Shown: positions 1-5,843, counted from the first letter of the stretch. The stretch: DNA of 5,942 nucleotides from JBOHHM01 sp050725495 (GCA_050725495.1 JBOHHM010000152.1:1-5942), one strand, 5' to 3'. Numbers and translations: made by a program. Notes: a model not told the origin generated them from the sequence alone.

Positions 1-823
1 CGTTGGACAGGCCGCTGCGCGCCAGGCGCGGCTTGAGCGCATCAAGCCGGTGGGCCGAGGTGTCGAACGCGTAGAGCCGCCCGGTGCTGCGCATGGCCGC
101 GCCTATGGCCAGGGTCTTGCCGCCGGCACCGGCGCAGAAATCGACCACCATTTCGCCGCGCTTGGCGTCGAGCAGCAGGGCCAGCAGCTGCGAACCCTCG
201 TCCTGCACCTCGATGGCGCCGCGCGTGAAGGCGTCGAGCTTGCTCAGCGAGGGCTTGCCTTCGATCCGCAGGCCCCAGGGCGAATACGGGGTTGCTACTG
301 ATTTGATAGCAGCCTGCGCAAGTTCCTTCTGGACTTCCGCCCGCTTGTCGGTCAAGACATTGACGCGCAGGTCGAGTCCGGCGCTGTGGTTGAGGCTGTC
401 CACCAGCGGCCAGAACTGCTCGCCCAGCTGCTTTTTCAGCGGTTGAACCAGCCACTCGGGCAGATTGTGGCGGTGACGCTCCAGCAAATCGGCGGGGTCG
501 ATGCTGTCGCACTGGTCAAGCCAGGTTTTTTCCTGGTCGCTCAGCGCGCTCTTGAGGAAATCGCGCGGGCCATGGAATCCCAAAATGGCCAGCCGCCGCT
601 CCTTCGGCCCGCTGCCCGACGGGGCGAAATGGTCGAACAGGAGCTTCTTGCGCAGCACGGTGTAGGTGGTTTCGGCCAGGGTGGCGCGCTCGCGCGGGCC
701 GAAAGCATAGGTAGTGCGGTGGTCGCGGAAGAAGCGCGACACCACGGCGTCGGCGGGATGGTCGAATTTGAGGGTGAGCCTGACGAGTTCGGCGCAGGCG
801 TCCAGCAGGGCTTTAGGATGCAT
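1..823 (-). CDS. RsmB/NOP-family RNA (cytosine-C5) methyltransferase, N-terminal 274 residues
   Basis: Class I SAM-dependent methyltransferase expected to methylate C5 of a cytosine in rRNA, acting in the cytoplasm. The frame is open from the ATG at 823-821 to the window edge, so the C-terminus is missing. Residues 1-~130 form an N-terminal helical region before the catalytic fold. Then come TPYSPWGLR (178-186), the family signature EVQDEGSQL (205-213), SAM motif I VVDFCAGAGGKT (226-237) and an acidic residue after the next strand, D254 in YAFDTS, expected to hold the SAM ribose. The two catalytic cysteines of the family would lie beyond the edge. Complete relatives are roughly 430 residues, so about 150 are missing. 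There is no clear Shine-Dalgarno before the ATG. It is divergent from the DUF1653 gene, with a 40-bp gap. Residues 172-177 (AIKSVA) are encoded by a 17-bp repeat copy. It may be RsmB itself or a paralogue, so no symbol is given. Confidence 0.9.
   Translation of the reverse strand, partial: MHPKALLDACAELVRLTLKFDHPADAVVSRFFRDHRTTYAFGPRERATLAETTYTVLRKKLLFDHFAPSGSGPKERRLAILGFHGPRDFLKSALSDQEKTWLDQCDSIDPADLLERHRHNLPEWLVQPLKKQLGEQFWPLVDSLNHSAGLDLRVNVLTDKRAEVQKELAQAAIKSVATPYSPWGLRIEGKPSLSKLDAFTRGAIEVQDEGSQLLALLLDAKRGEMVVDFCAGAGGKTLAIGAAMRSTGRLYAFDTSAHRLDALKPRLARSGLSN
294..310 (-). repeat. 17-bp GCTATCAAA-type repeat, copy A (inside methyltransferase gene)
   Basis: Read on the minus strand this is GCTATCAAATCAGTAGC, an interrupted palindrome with GCTA/TAGC ends. 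It lies in the coding direction of the methyltransferase gene and encodes A-I-K-S-V plus the first base of the next Ala codon. It matches four other copies in this window. Confidence 0.7.
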
Positions 824-863
824 GGGCGGAATTGTCCCACGCACCCCTGTTCACCCCCCTCCC

Positions 864-1160
864 ATGTCCGACGACCCCCTGCCCCCGCTGATCGAAACCC
901 CGCCCGGCTTGTACCGTCATTACAAGGGCAACCTGTACGAGGTGCTGGGCACGGCATGCCACAGCGAAACGCTGGAGCCCATGACGCTGTACCGCGCGCT
1001 CCACGGCCAGCGTGGCCTGTGGGTGCGGCCAGCGGCGATGTTCGCTGAAGCCGTGCTCGTCGACGGCATAACCCAGCCGCGCTTTGCCCGCATCGGCGAT
1101 CAAAACAGCGAAAAATTGGGGTCGGAAAAATTGGGGTCAGATTCCAATTTTTCCGTTTGA
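864..1160 (+). CDS. DUF1653 domain small protein with repeat-derived C-terminus
   Basis: A 98-residue protein of unknown function. Residues 14-~76 match what I recall of DUF1653: PGLYRHYKGNLYEVLG at the start, then the core ending in the family-like F-x-E-x-V-x-V-D-G-x-x-x-P-R-F pattern (60-74). It has no signal peptide or membrane segment and is presumably cytoplasmic. The ATG at 864 was chosen because the domain begins a few residues later; the frame is open further upstream, but that part is antisense to the methyltransferase gene. Ribosome binding is weak. The tail from residue 83 (EKLGSEKLGSDSNFSV) is not DUF1653-like. It is translated from the tandem and inverted repeat at 1110-1192, which also supplies the region around the stop codon. 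Function is unknown; the family call is fairly secure. Confidence 0.8.
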   Translation: MSDDPLPPLIETPPGLYRHYKGNLYEVLGTACHSETLEPMTLYRALHGQRGLWVRPAAMFAEAVLVDGITQPRFARIGDQNSEKLGSEKLGSDSNFSV

Positions 1161-1192
1161 GGCCGTCCCGAAATTGGAATCTGACCCCAATT
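1110..1192. repeat. REPIN-like element: 15-bp tandem duplication plus 22-bp perfect inverted repeat
   Basis: Positions 1111-1125 (AAAAATTGGGGTCGG) and 1126-1140 (AAAAATTGGGGTCAG) are adjacent direct repeats with one mismatch. Positions 1129-1150 and 1171-1192 are perfect 22-bp inverted repeats around a 20-nt spacer. Each arm is itself a small hairpin (ATTGG...CCAAT around GGTCAGATT). Two inverted hairpin-forming units match the architecture of REP doublets (REPINs), and the GGGGTCAGATTCCAATT core is one I recall beside RAYT/IS200-like transposases in proteobacteria. No transposase is present here. The element lies between convergent genes, so its RNA hairpin could also act as a transcription barrier. 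Confidence 0.8.
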
Positions 1193-1207
1193 ATTGTGGA
1201 CAGGCCG

Positions 1208-1789
1208 CTACATTTTTTGCAGCATTTCAGCAACGGCCTGCGGATAGATCTGATGCTCCTGCGTGAGCACGCGGGCCGCTAGCGCCTCGGCGCTGTCGCT
1301 GGGCAGCACGGGCACGACCGCCTGCGCGAGGATGGGGCCGTGGTCGAGATCGGCCGTGACGAGGTGCACGGTGGCGCCGGCGAAGCGGCAGCCCGCGTCG
1401 ATCGCCCCTTGGTGGGTGTGCAGGCCGGGAAAGGCGGGCAGCAGCGAGGGATGGATGTTGAGCAGCCGCTCCTGGTAGTGCGCGACAAAGGCGGGCGTGA
1501 GGATGCGCATGAAGCCGGCCAGCAGCACCAGGGCGGGCTGGTAGCGGTCGATCGCGGCGGCCAGTTCGGCGTCGAACGCCCCGCGCGAGGCAAAGCCCTT
1601 GTGATCCACCACCTCGCAGGCGATGCCCTGCTCGCGCGCGAACGCCAGCCCTGCTGCCGAGGCCTTGTTGCTGATGACGGCCGCCACCTGCGCGCCCAAC
1701 TTCTCCTGCCAAGCGTCACGCCGGGCGGTGTTGACGATGGCCGCCATGTTGGAGCCGCCGCCGGAGATCAAAATCACGATGTTTTTCAT
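1208..1789 (-). CDS. purN: Phosphoribosylglycinamide formyltransferase (GAR transformylase)
   Basis: Transfers a formyl group from 10-formyltetrahydrofolate to GAR, making formyl-GAR in de novo purine synthesis; cytoplasmic. The 193-residue product is of normal length and complete. It opens with the phosphate-binding loop ISGGGSN (8-14), followed by AGFMRIL (91-97). The catalytic triad of the family is intact: N111 and H113 in NIHPSLLP, and D149 in TADLDHGPIL. The ATG at 1789-1787 has a Shine-Dalgarno AAGG (1798-1795) five bases upstream. The stop is TAG. It is divergent from the yceH-like gene, with 59 bp between the starts, and convergent with the DUF1653 gene across the REPIN-like element. 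No purine operator (PurR-type) or PurM neighbour is visible. Confidence 0.97.
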   Translation of the reverse strand: MKNIVILISGGGSNMAAIVNTARRDAWQEKLGAQVAAVISNKASAAGLAFAREQGIACEVVDHKGFASRGAFDAELAAAIDRYQPALVLLAGFMRILTPAFVAHYQERLLNIHPSLLPAFPGLHTHQGAIDAGCRFAGATVHLVTADLDHGPILAQAVVPVLPSDSAEALAARVLTQEHQIYPQAVAEMLQKM

Positions 1790-1833
1790 TGTTACCTTGC
1801 AAGACAGGCCTTCAGCTCTGTCCTCAACTGATT

Positions 1834-1851
1834 AAAGGAATTATCACCTTG
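1834..1851 (+). promoter_or_regulatory. Ribosome binding site and TTG start of the yceH-like gene
   Basis: AAAGGA at 1834-1839 is followed by nine bases and the TTG at 1849-1851. This decides the start, because no ATG occurs near the beginning of the family homology. Confidence 0.7.
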
Positions 1852-2529
1852 CGCATCCTCTCCCCCACAGAAGCCCGCGTGCTCGGCACGCTGATGGAAA
1901 AAGCCCGCACCGTGCCCGACAGCTACCCGCTGACGCTGAATTCGGTGGTGGCCGGCTGCAACCAGAAAACCAGCCGCGATCCCCTCATGAACATCGATGA
2001 AGCCCAGGCGCAGCTGGCACTCGATGCTCTCAAATCCATAGCGCTTGTGTTCGAGACCAGCGGCGGCCGGGTGGCGCGCTACGAGCACAACTTCCAGCGT
2101 GTGGTGGGCGTGCCCGAGCAGTCGGCCGTGCTGCTGGGCCTGCTGATGCTGCGCGGGCCGCAGACGGCGGGCGAGCTGCGCATCAACACCGAGCGCTGGT
2201 ACCGGTTTGCCGACATTTCCTCGGTCGAAGGCTTTCTGGACGAAATGCTGGAACGCGCCGAGGCCAAGGGCGGGCCCCTGGTGGTGAAGCTGCCACGCGC
2301 GAGCGGCGAGCGCGAGCAGCGCTGGGCCCATCTGCTGTGCGGCCCGGTGGAGCTGGCGCAGGCCGCCAGCGCCAGCGAAGCCCTGGCACCCGGCCTGGGC
2401 GAGATCAGCCAGCTGCAAACTCGCATCGGTGTGCTGGAAAACGAGGTGGCGCAGTTGCGCGAAACGGTGCAAAAACTCTGCTCCGAACTCGGCTTGGCGG
2501 CGCCCATGTCGCAGGGCGGACAGGACTAA
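1849..2529 (+). CDS. YceH/DUF480 family protein
   Basis: A 226-residue member of the YceH (DUF480) family, which folds as tandem winged-helix domains; its biochemical role is not established. The first domain begins LSPTEARVLGTLMEK and contains the hallmark YPLTLNSVVAGCNQKTSRDP (26-45). The second begins near residue 88 with LLMLRGPQTAGELR (98-111). The part from about 186 to 214 (ISQLQTRIGVLENEVAQLRE) is a predicted coiled coil. The TTG at 1849 is chosen because AAAGGA (1834-1839) sits nine bases before it and the family homology begins right there. An earlier in-frame TTG at 1789 has no support and overlaps the purN start. Residues 60-65 (ALKSIA) coincide with a degenerate copy of the 17-bp repeat. 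The gene may be co-transcribed with the downstream dehydrogenases, but a palindromic repeat lies between. Confidence 0.93.
   Translation: MRILSPTEARVLGTLMEKARTVPDSYPLTLNSVVAGCNQKTSRDPLMNIDEAQAQLALDALKSIALVFETSGGRVARYEHNFQRVVGVPEQSAVLLGLLMLRGPQTAGELRINTERWYRFADISSVEGFLDEMLERAEAKGGPLVVKLPRASGEREQRWAHLLCGPVELAQAASASEALAPGLGEISQLQTRIGVLENEVAQLRETVQKLCSELGLAAPMSQGGQD
2026..2042 (+). repeat. 17-bp GCTATCAAA-type repeat, copy B, degenerate (inside yceH-like gene)
   Basis: GCTCTCAAATCCATAGC. It differs from the GCTAT...ATAGC pattern at the fourth base but keeps the length, the central CAAA and the codon phase, encoding A-L-K-S-I. This is the weakest copy and could be coincidence. Confidence 0.4.
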
Positions 2530-2555
2530 ACGAACGACCGTGCTAAAAACCAGAC

Positions 2556-2627
2556 CTTGTCATTCCGAGGCGAAGCCGAAGAATCTGCTGTGCAGCAGAG
2601 ATCCTTCGCTGTGCCCAGGATGACAAG
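2556..2627. repeat. REP-like imperfect palindrome upstream of acyl-CoA dehydrogenase gene
   Basis: The outer arms are CTTGTCAT (2556-2563) and ATGACAAG (2620-2627). The pairing continues inward imperfectly through CGAAG...CTTCG segments to a central TCTGCTG (2584-2590) TG CAGCAGA (2593-2599) hairpin. The wording GTCATTCCGAGG...CAGGATGACA resembles a dispersed repeat that I recall from intergenic regions of many bacterial genomes. It starts 26 bp after the yceH-like stop and ends 19 bp before the dehydrogenase start, so it lies in the leader or read-through RNA of the dehydrogenase gene. Confidence 0.75.
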
Positions 2628-2646
2628 CCCTTTTGGAGACATTCCC

Positions 2647-3825
2647 ATGGATTTGGCCTTTACCCCTGAAGAACAGACATTCCGCGAACAGATCCGCGCC
2701 TGGGTGCGTGAGAACCTGCCGCCCGAGATTTCGCACAAGGTCCACAATGCCCTGCGCCTGTCGCGCGACGACTTGCAGCGCTGGGCCAAAATCCTCGGCA
2801 AAAAAGGCTGGCTGGGCTACGGTTGGCCCAAGGAATTCGGCGGCCCGGGCTGGACCGCGGTGCAAAAGCATTTGTTCGAGGAAGAATGCGCGCTGGCCGG
2901 TGCGCCGCGCGTCATACCGTTTGGCCCGGTGATGGTGGCGCCGGTGATCATGGCCTTTGGCAACGCCGAGCAGCAGCAGCGTTTTCTGCCCGGCATCGCC
3001 AGCGGCGACGTCTGGTGGAGCCAGGGTTACAGCGAGCCGGGTTCGGGCTCGGACCTGGCCTCGGTCAAGACCCGGGCCGAGCGCCGGGGCGACAAGTACA
3101 TCGTGAACGGCCAGAAAACCTGGACCACGCTGGGCCAGTACGGCGAATGGATTTTCTGCCTGGTGCGCACCAGCACCGAAGGCAAGCCGCAGACCGGCAT
3201 TTCCTTCCTGCTGATCGACATGAAGTCGCCCGGCGTGACGGTGCGGCCCATCGTGCTGCTCGACGGTGAGGCCGAAGTCAACGAAGTCTGGTTCGACAAC
3301 GTCGAGGTGCCGGCCGAAAACCTGATCGGCGAAGAGAACAAGGGCTGGACCTATGCCAAGCACCTGCTGAGCCATGAGCGCACCAACATCGCCGATGTGA
3401 ACCGCGCCAAGCGCGAGCTCGAGCGCTTGAAGCGCATCGCCCGCGCCGAGGGCGTGTACGACGACAGCCGTTTTCGCGACGAGATCGCCAAGCTCGAGGT
3501 CGACGTGGTGGCACTCGAGATGCTGGTGCTGCGCGTGCTCTCGGCCGAGAAATCGGGCAAGAACCCGCTGGACATTGCCGGCCTGCTCAAGATCCGCGGC
3601 AGCGAAATCCAGCAGCGCTACAGCGAACTGATGATGCTGGCCGCCGGCCCCTATTCGCTGCCCTTCATCTTCGAGGCCATGGAGGCCGGCTGGCAGGGCG
3701 ACCATGTCGGCGCCGCCCACTGCGCGCCGCTGGCATCCACCTACTTCAACCTGCGCAAGACCACGATCTACGGTGGTTCCAACGAGGTTCAGAGAAATAT
3801 CGTCGCGCAGACCGTTCTCGGCTGA
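2647..3825 (+). CDS. Acyl-CoA dehydrogenase, large subunit, PimC-like
   Basis: An FAD-dependent enzyme that introduces the alpha-beta double bond into an acyl-CoA; cytoplasmic, passing electrons to electron-transfer flavoprotein. The 392-residue product has the full family layout: N-terminal helical domain (1-~125), FAD-binding beta domain with GYSEPGSGSDL (127-137) and NGQKTWTT (154-161), and C-terminal helical domain. It closely resembles pimeloyl-CoA dehydrogenase large subunits (PimC) as I recall them, but its substrate is not shown. At the classic Y-E-G catalytic position it reads YGGSNE (375-380), lacking the glutamate. E244 in LSHERTNIAD sits where long-chain and isovaleryl-CoA dehydrogenases carry theirs and is the likely base. 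The ATG at 2647 follows GGAG (2635-2638) by eight bases. It is followed 92 bp later by its probable partner subunit. A hairpin surrounds its stop codon. Confidence 0.93.
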   Translation: MDLAFTPEEQTFREQIRAWVRENLPPEISHKVHNALRLSRDDLQRWAKILGKKGWLGYGWPKEFGGPGWTAVQKHLFEEECALAGAPRVIPFGPVMVAPVIMAFGNAEQQQRFLPGIASGDVWWSQGYSEPGSGSDLASVKTRAERRGDKYIVNGQKTWTTLGQYGEWIFCLVRTSTEGKPQTGISFLLIDMKSPGVTVRPIVLLDGEAEVNEVWFDNVEVPAENLIGEENKGWTYAKHLLSHERTNIADVNRAKRELERLKRIARAEGVYDDSRFRDEIAKLEVDVVALEMLVLRVLSAEKSGKNPLDIAGLLKIRGSEIQQRYSELMMLAAGPYSLPFIFEAMEAGWQGDHVGAAHCAPLASTYFNLRKTTIYGGSNEVQRNIVAQTVLG

Positions 3826-3839
3826 TGCCGTAGAACGGT
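3811..3839. repeat. Hairpin with the stop codon of the large-subunit gene in its loop
   Basis: ACCGTTCT (3811-3818) pairs with AGAACGGT (3832-3839), and CGGC (3819-3822) pairs with GCCG (3827-3830). The loop is TGAT, and a single bulged T lies at 3831. The loop contains the TGA stop (3823-3825). No T-tract follows, so it is not a standard intrinsic terminator; it may stabilise or protect the upstream message. Confidence 0.65.
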
Positions 3840-3840
3840 C

Positions 3841-3853
3841 CGCGCGATGCGCG
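3841..3853. repeat. Short GC hairpin between the dehydrogenase genes
   Basis: CGCGC GAT GCGCG is a perfect 5-bp stem directly following the stop-codon hairpin. Such stems arise easily in GC-rich DNA, so significance is modest. Confidence 0.4.
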
Positions 3854-3871
3854 ACAGGACTGCTCCCCCGC

Positions 3872-3890
3872 GCCCCCTCCGAGAGGGGGC
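3872..3890. repeat. C/G-rich hairpin (GCCCCCTC...GAGGGGGC)
   Basis: A perfect 8-bp stem, GCCCCCTC (3872-3879) and GAGGGGGC (3883-3890), with a CGA loop. It is followed by TCTATTC rather than a T-run. I recall similar GCCCCCTCCG..GAGGGGGC stretches scattered between genes of Comamonadaceae, so it is probably a dispersed repeat with attenuating potential rather than a dedicated terminator. Confidence 0.6.
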
Positions 3891-3917
3891 TCTATTCAGG
3901 CTTCGCAAGGATTGAAA

Positions 3918-5033
3918 ATGGATTTTGACTTTACCGACGACCAGGAACAGCTGCGCGACGCCGTGCGCAAATGGGTAGCCAAGGGCTACGACTTTGAACG
4001 CCGCCGCGGCATCGCCCAGGCGGGCGGCTTCTCGCGCGAGGCCTACGCCAAACTGGCCGAACTGGGCCTGTGCGGGCTCTACATCCCCGACGACCAGGGT
4101 GGCCTCGGCATGGGCCCGGTCGAAGCCATGGTGGTGATGGAGGAGCTGGGCCGCGGTATCGTGCTCGAGCCGCTGGCGCAAACGCTGATCGCCGGCGCTG
4201 TGCTCAGCGGCTATGCGCCCCAAGCCCTGAAGGCCGCCTGGCTGCCCGCCATCGCCAGCGGCGAGAAGCTCGTGGTGCTGGCCCAGCAGGAACGCAAGGC
4301 CCGCTACCGGCTCGATGTGTGCGAGGCCAAAGCGACCCAAGCCCCCACCGGATGGGCGCTCGACGCTATCAAAAGCATAGTTCCCGCCGGTGACCAGGCC
4401 GACGCCTTCCTGGTGCCCGCCAGCGTCAACGGCAAAATCGCGCTGTTCCTGGTGGAGCGCAGCGCGGCCGGCGTCGCCACGAGCGGCTACGGCACGCAGG
4501 ACGGCGGCCGGGCTGCCGAACTCATGCTCAAGAATGCGCCCGCCAGCCTGGTCACGCTCGAGGGCCTGACGGCGCTCGAGCATGCGGTGGACATCGGCAT
4601 CGCCGCCGCCTGCGCCGAAGCCGTGGGCGTGATGGACAAGACGCTGGACGTCACGGTCGAGTACCTGAACACGCGCAAGCAGTTCGGCGTCGTCATCAGC
4701 AGCTTCCAGGCCCTGCGGCATCGCGTGGCCGACATGAAGATGCAGCTGGAACTGGCCCGCTCGATGAGCTACTACGCCAGTCTCAAGCTCAACGCCCCGG
4801 CCGATGAGCGCCGCCGCGCCTTGGCGCGCGCCAAGTACCAGCTCGGCAACTCGATGCGCTTTGTCGGCCAGCAGGCGGTGCAGCTGCACGGCGGCATCGG
4901 CGTGACCGACGAGTACATCGTGAGCCACTATTTCAAGAAGCTCACGCAGCTGGAGATGACGTTCGGCGACAGCTTGCACCACCTCGGTGAAGTGTCGCAA
5001 CGAATGCAGGACACAGCCGGCGTGTTCGCCTGA
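3918..5033 (+). CDS. Acyl-CoA dehydrogenase, small subunit, PimD-like
   Basis: A 371-residue acyl-CoA dehydrogenase-fold protein, the probable partner of the preceding PimC-like subunit in a heteromeric enzyme. The N-terminal domain begins MDFDFTDDQEQLRDAV, with LGLCGLYIPDDQGGLGMGPVE (49-69). The beta domain is divergent. The C-terminal domain carries R-K-Q-F-G (253-257), the FQALRHRVADM segment (263-273) and QLHGGIGVTDEY (322-333). It has HGG where classic enzymes have YEG, and a Gly-Ile pair near 227-228 where others have Glu-Arg, so I see no catalytic glutamate. The role may be structural or in FAD binding, as in other mixed-subunit dehydrogenases. The ATG at 3918 is preceded by AAGG (3907-3910) at seven bases; a TTG two codons earlier is less well placed. 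Residues 150-154 (AIKSI) derive from a 17-bp repeat copy. It is convergent with the HNH gene and ends before a strong terminator. Confidence 0.92.
   Translation: MDFDFTDDQEQLRDAVRKWVAKGYDFERRRGIAQAGGFSREAYAKLAELGLCGLYIPDDQGGLGMGPVEAMVVMEELGRGIVLEPLAQTLIAGAVLSGYAPQALKAAWLPAIASGEKLVVLAQQERKARYRLDVCEAKATQAPTGWALDAIKSIVPAGDQADAFLVPASVNGKIALFLVERSAAGVATSGYGTQDGGRAAELMLKNAPASLVTLEGLTALEHAVDIGIAAACAEAVGVMDKTLDVTVEYLNTRKQFGVVISSFQALRHRVADMKMQLELARSMSYYASLKLNAPADERRRALARAKYQLGNSMRFVGQQAVQLHGGIGVTDEYIVSHYFKKLTQLEMTFGDSLHHLGEVSQRMQDTAGVFA
4365..4381 (+). repeat. 17-bp GCTATCAAA-type repeat, copy C (inside small-subunit gene)
   Basis: GCTATCAAAAGCATAGT, with GCTAT and ATAG ends and a last base diverged from C to T. 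It is in the coding direction and in the same phase as copies A and B, encoding A-I-K-S-I. Confidence 0.65.
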
Positions 5034-5034
5034 C

Positions 5035-5051
5035 GCTATTAAATAGATAGC
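5035..5051 (+). repeat. 17-bp GCTATCAAA-type repeat, copy D (intergenic)
   Basis: GCTATTAAATAGATAGC, with GCTAT..ATAGC ends, starts one base after the small-subunit stop codon. As RNA it forms a five-base-pair stem. Confidence 0.65.
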
Positions 5052-5120
5052 ATCTCGCGCCTGCGGTTCATGGACTGACGGGCGTTTTCACATTCAAGGC
5101 GAGGCCATGTCCTCCCCAGT

Positions 5121-5149
5121 AAAAAGGCCGTCACAGCGACGGCCTTTTT
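5121..5149. terminator. Bidirectional intrinsic terminator
   Basis: AAAAAGGCCGTC (5121-5132), loop ACAGC, then GACGGCCTTTTT (5138-5149): a perfect 12-bp stem with an A-run before and a T-run after. It works on either strand and sits between the convergent small-subunit dehydrogenase and HNH genes, 87 and 21 bp from their stops. Confidence 0.93.
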
Positions 5150-5170
5150 GCTCGGCGGGGGCGGCGAAAT

Positions 5171-5728
5171 TCAGACGTACAGACGCGAGGTCTTGGGCAG
5201 GTGCGCCATGAGGAACTCCATCTGGTCGGCCAGGATGCGGCGGTTGCGCAAAATGAAGTCTTCCCACAGGCTGGGCACATAGGGTGCGTACAGCAGCGGC
5301 ATATGGGCCTGCTCGGGCGTGCGGCTGCTCTTGCGGTGATTGCAGGCCCGGCAGGCCGTGACCACGTTCATCCAGGAGTCAAAGCCGTTTTGGGCGAACG
5401 GAATGATGTGCTCGCGGGTCAAGTCCTCTTCGTGGTACAGGTCGCCGCAGTAGGCGCAGAGGTTGCGGTCACGCGCGAACAGCTTGCTGTTGGTCAGGCT
5501 CGGCCTGAGGTTGAACGGGTTGATGTTGGGCACGCCCTTGGTGCCGATGATGCTGTTGACGGCAATGATGGACTGCCGACCCGAGATCGCGTTGTGGCCC
5601 CCGCGGTACACCGCGATCTCACCGCCCGACTCCCAGCGCACTTCCTCGGCGGCGTAGTGAGTCACCGCCTGTTCGAGCGAAATCCAGGACTGGGGCAGCC
5701 CTTGGGCCGACAACTTCAAAACCTTCAA
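5171..5728 (-). CDS. HNH endonuclease domain protein
   Basis: A 185-residue HNH-fold protein. Members of this family bind a metal and cleave nucleic acid, but the target and physiological role of this one are unknown. The metal-binding frame is complete: CAYC (91-94), EH of LTREHIIP (E106, H107), N121 in WMNVVTA, and CRACNHRK (126-133) with the second cysteine pair and terminal His. The N-terminal 80 residues (LSAQGLPQSWISLEQAV at 7-23, IIGTKGVPNINPFNLRP at 60-76) have no function I recognise but look conserved in Burkholderiales homologues as I recall them. The TTG at 5728-5726 is preferred because AGGAGG (5740-5735) lies six bases upstream and related proteins start MKVLKLS; a TTG at 5755 would precede that Shine-Dalgarno. 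It stands alone and is divergent from ribF, with no modification methylase or toxin-antitoxin partner beside it, so it is probably not part of a restriction system. Confidence 0.88.
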   Translation of the reverse strand: MKVLKLSAQGLPQSWISLEQAVTHYAAEEVRWESGGEIAVYRGGHNAISGRQSIIAVNSIIGTKGVPNINPFNLRPSLTNSKLFARDRNLCAYCGDLYHEEDLTREHIIPFAQNGFDSWMNVVTACRACNHRKSSRTPEQAHMPLLYAPYVPSLWEDFILRNRRILADQMEFLMAHLPKTSRLYV

Positions 5729-5740
5729 AACACGCCTCCT
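5726..5740 (-). promoter_or_regulatory. Ribosome binding site and TTG start of the HNH gene
   Basis: On the minus strand AGGAGG, then CGTGTT, then TTG. The full-strength Shine-Dalgarno at six-base spacing fixes the start in the absence of a nearby ATG or in-frame GTG. Confidence 0.75.
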
Positions 5741-5785
5741 ACCACAGTGAAACAAGTACTGACACGGAATGCAGACGTCTCCAAC

Positions 5786-5814
5786 AGCTTGGCTGGCGTG
5801 ACGCCAGCCAAGCT
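5786..5814. repeat. 13-bp perfect inverted repeat upstream of the HNH gene
   Basis: AGCTTGGCTGGCG (5786-5798) and CGCCAGCCAAGCT (5802-5814) around TGA. It lies 58-86 bp before the HNH start and about 90 bp before ribF. No T-run follows on either strand. It could be a leader hairpin of the HNH message, an operator, or a dispersed palindrome. Confidence 0.75.
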
Positions 5815-5819
5815 ACTGA

Positions 5820-5843
5820 GTCACAATATACGCTCTTTGTGAC
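5820..5843. promoter_or_regulatory. Operator-like dyad in the HNH-ribF divergent region
   Basis: GTCACAA (5820-5826) and TTGTGAC (5837-5843) are perfect 7-bp inverted half-sites with a 10-bp spacer. On the minus strand the region includes TATATT (5830-5825), a possible -10 box for the HNH gene, overlapping one half-site. No convincing -35 at 16-18 bp accompanies it. The regulator is unknown and the site is inferred from symmetry alone. Confidence 0.35.

Noticed and set aside
541..1233. Minus-strand 230-residue open frame across the DUF1653 gene
   Set aside because: It is antisense to the recognised DUF1653 and overlaps the methyltransferase gene on the same strand in another frame; its start is within the repeat, and the product resembles no family I know.
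1803..1822. GACAG...CTGTC dyad in the purN/yceH divergent region as an operator
   Set aside because: There are only five base pairs per half-site with no extension, and no recognisable promoter boxes to anchor it.
2557..2646. N-terminal extension of the large dehydrogenase subunit from an upstream TTG
   Set aside because: The 30 extra codons are the palindromic repeat itself; the ATG at 2647 has a well-spaced GGAG and matches where the family begins.
2560..3720. Minus-strand 386-residue open frame antisense to the large dehydrogenase subunit
   Set aside because: It is a His/Gln/Ala-rich mirror of a well-recognised gene, typical of stop-free antisense frames in GC-rich DNA.
3789..5000. Minus-strand 403-residue open frame antisense to the small dehydrogenase subunit
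   Set aside because: It has the same antisense composition, no motifs, and overlaps a clear coding gene along its whole length.
5171..5728. HNH gene as part of a restriction-modification, homing intron or retroelement system
   Set aside because: No methyltransferase partner, reverse transcriptase or intron boundaries are seen, and neighbouring genes are intact housekeeping genes.
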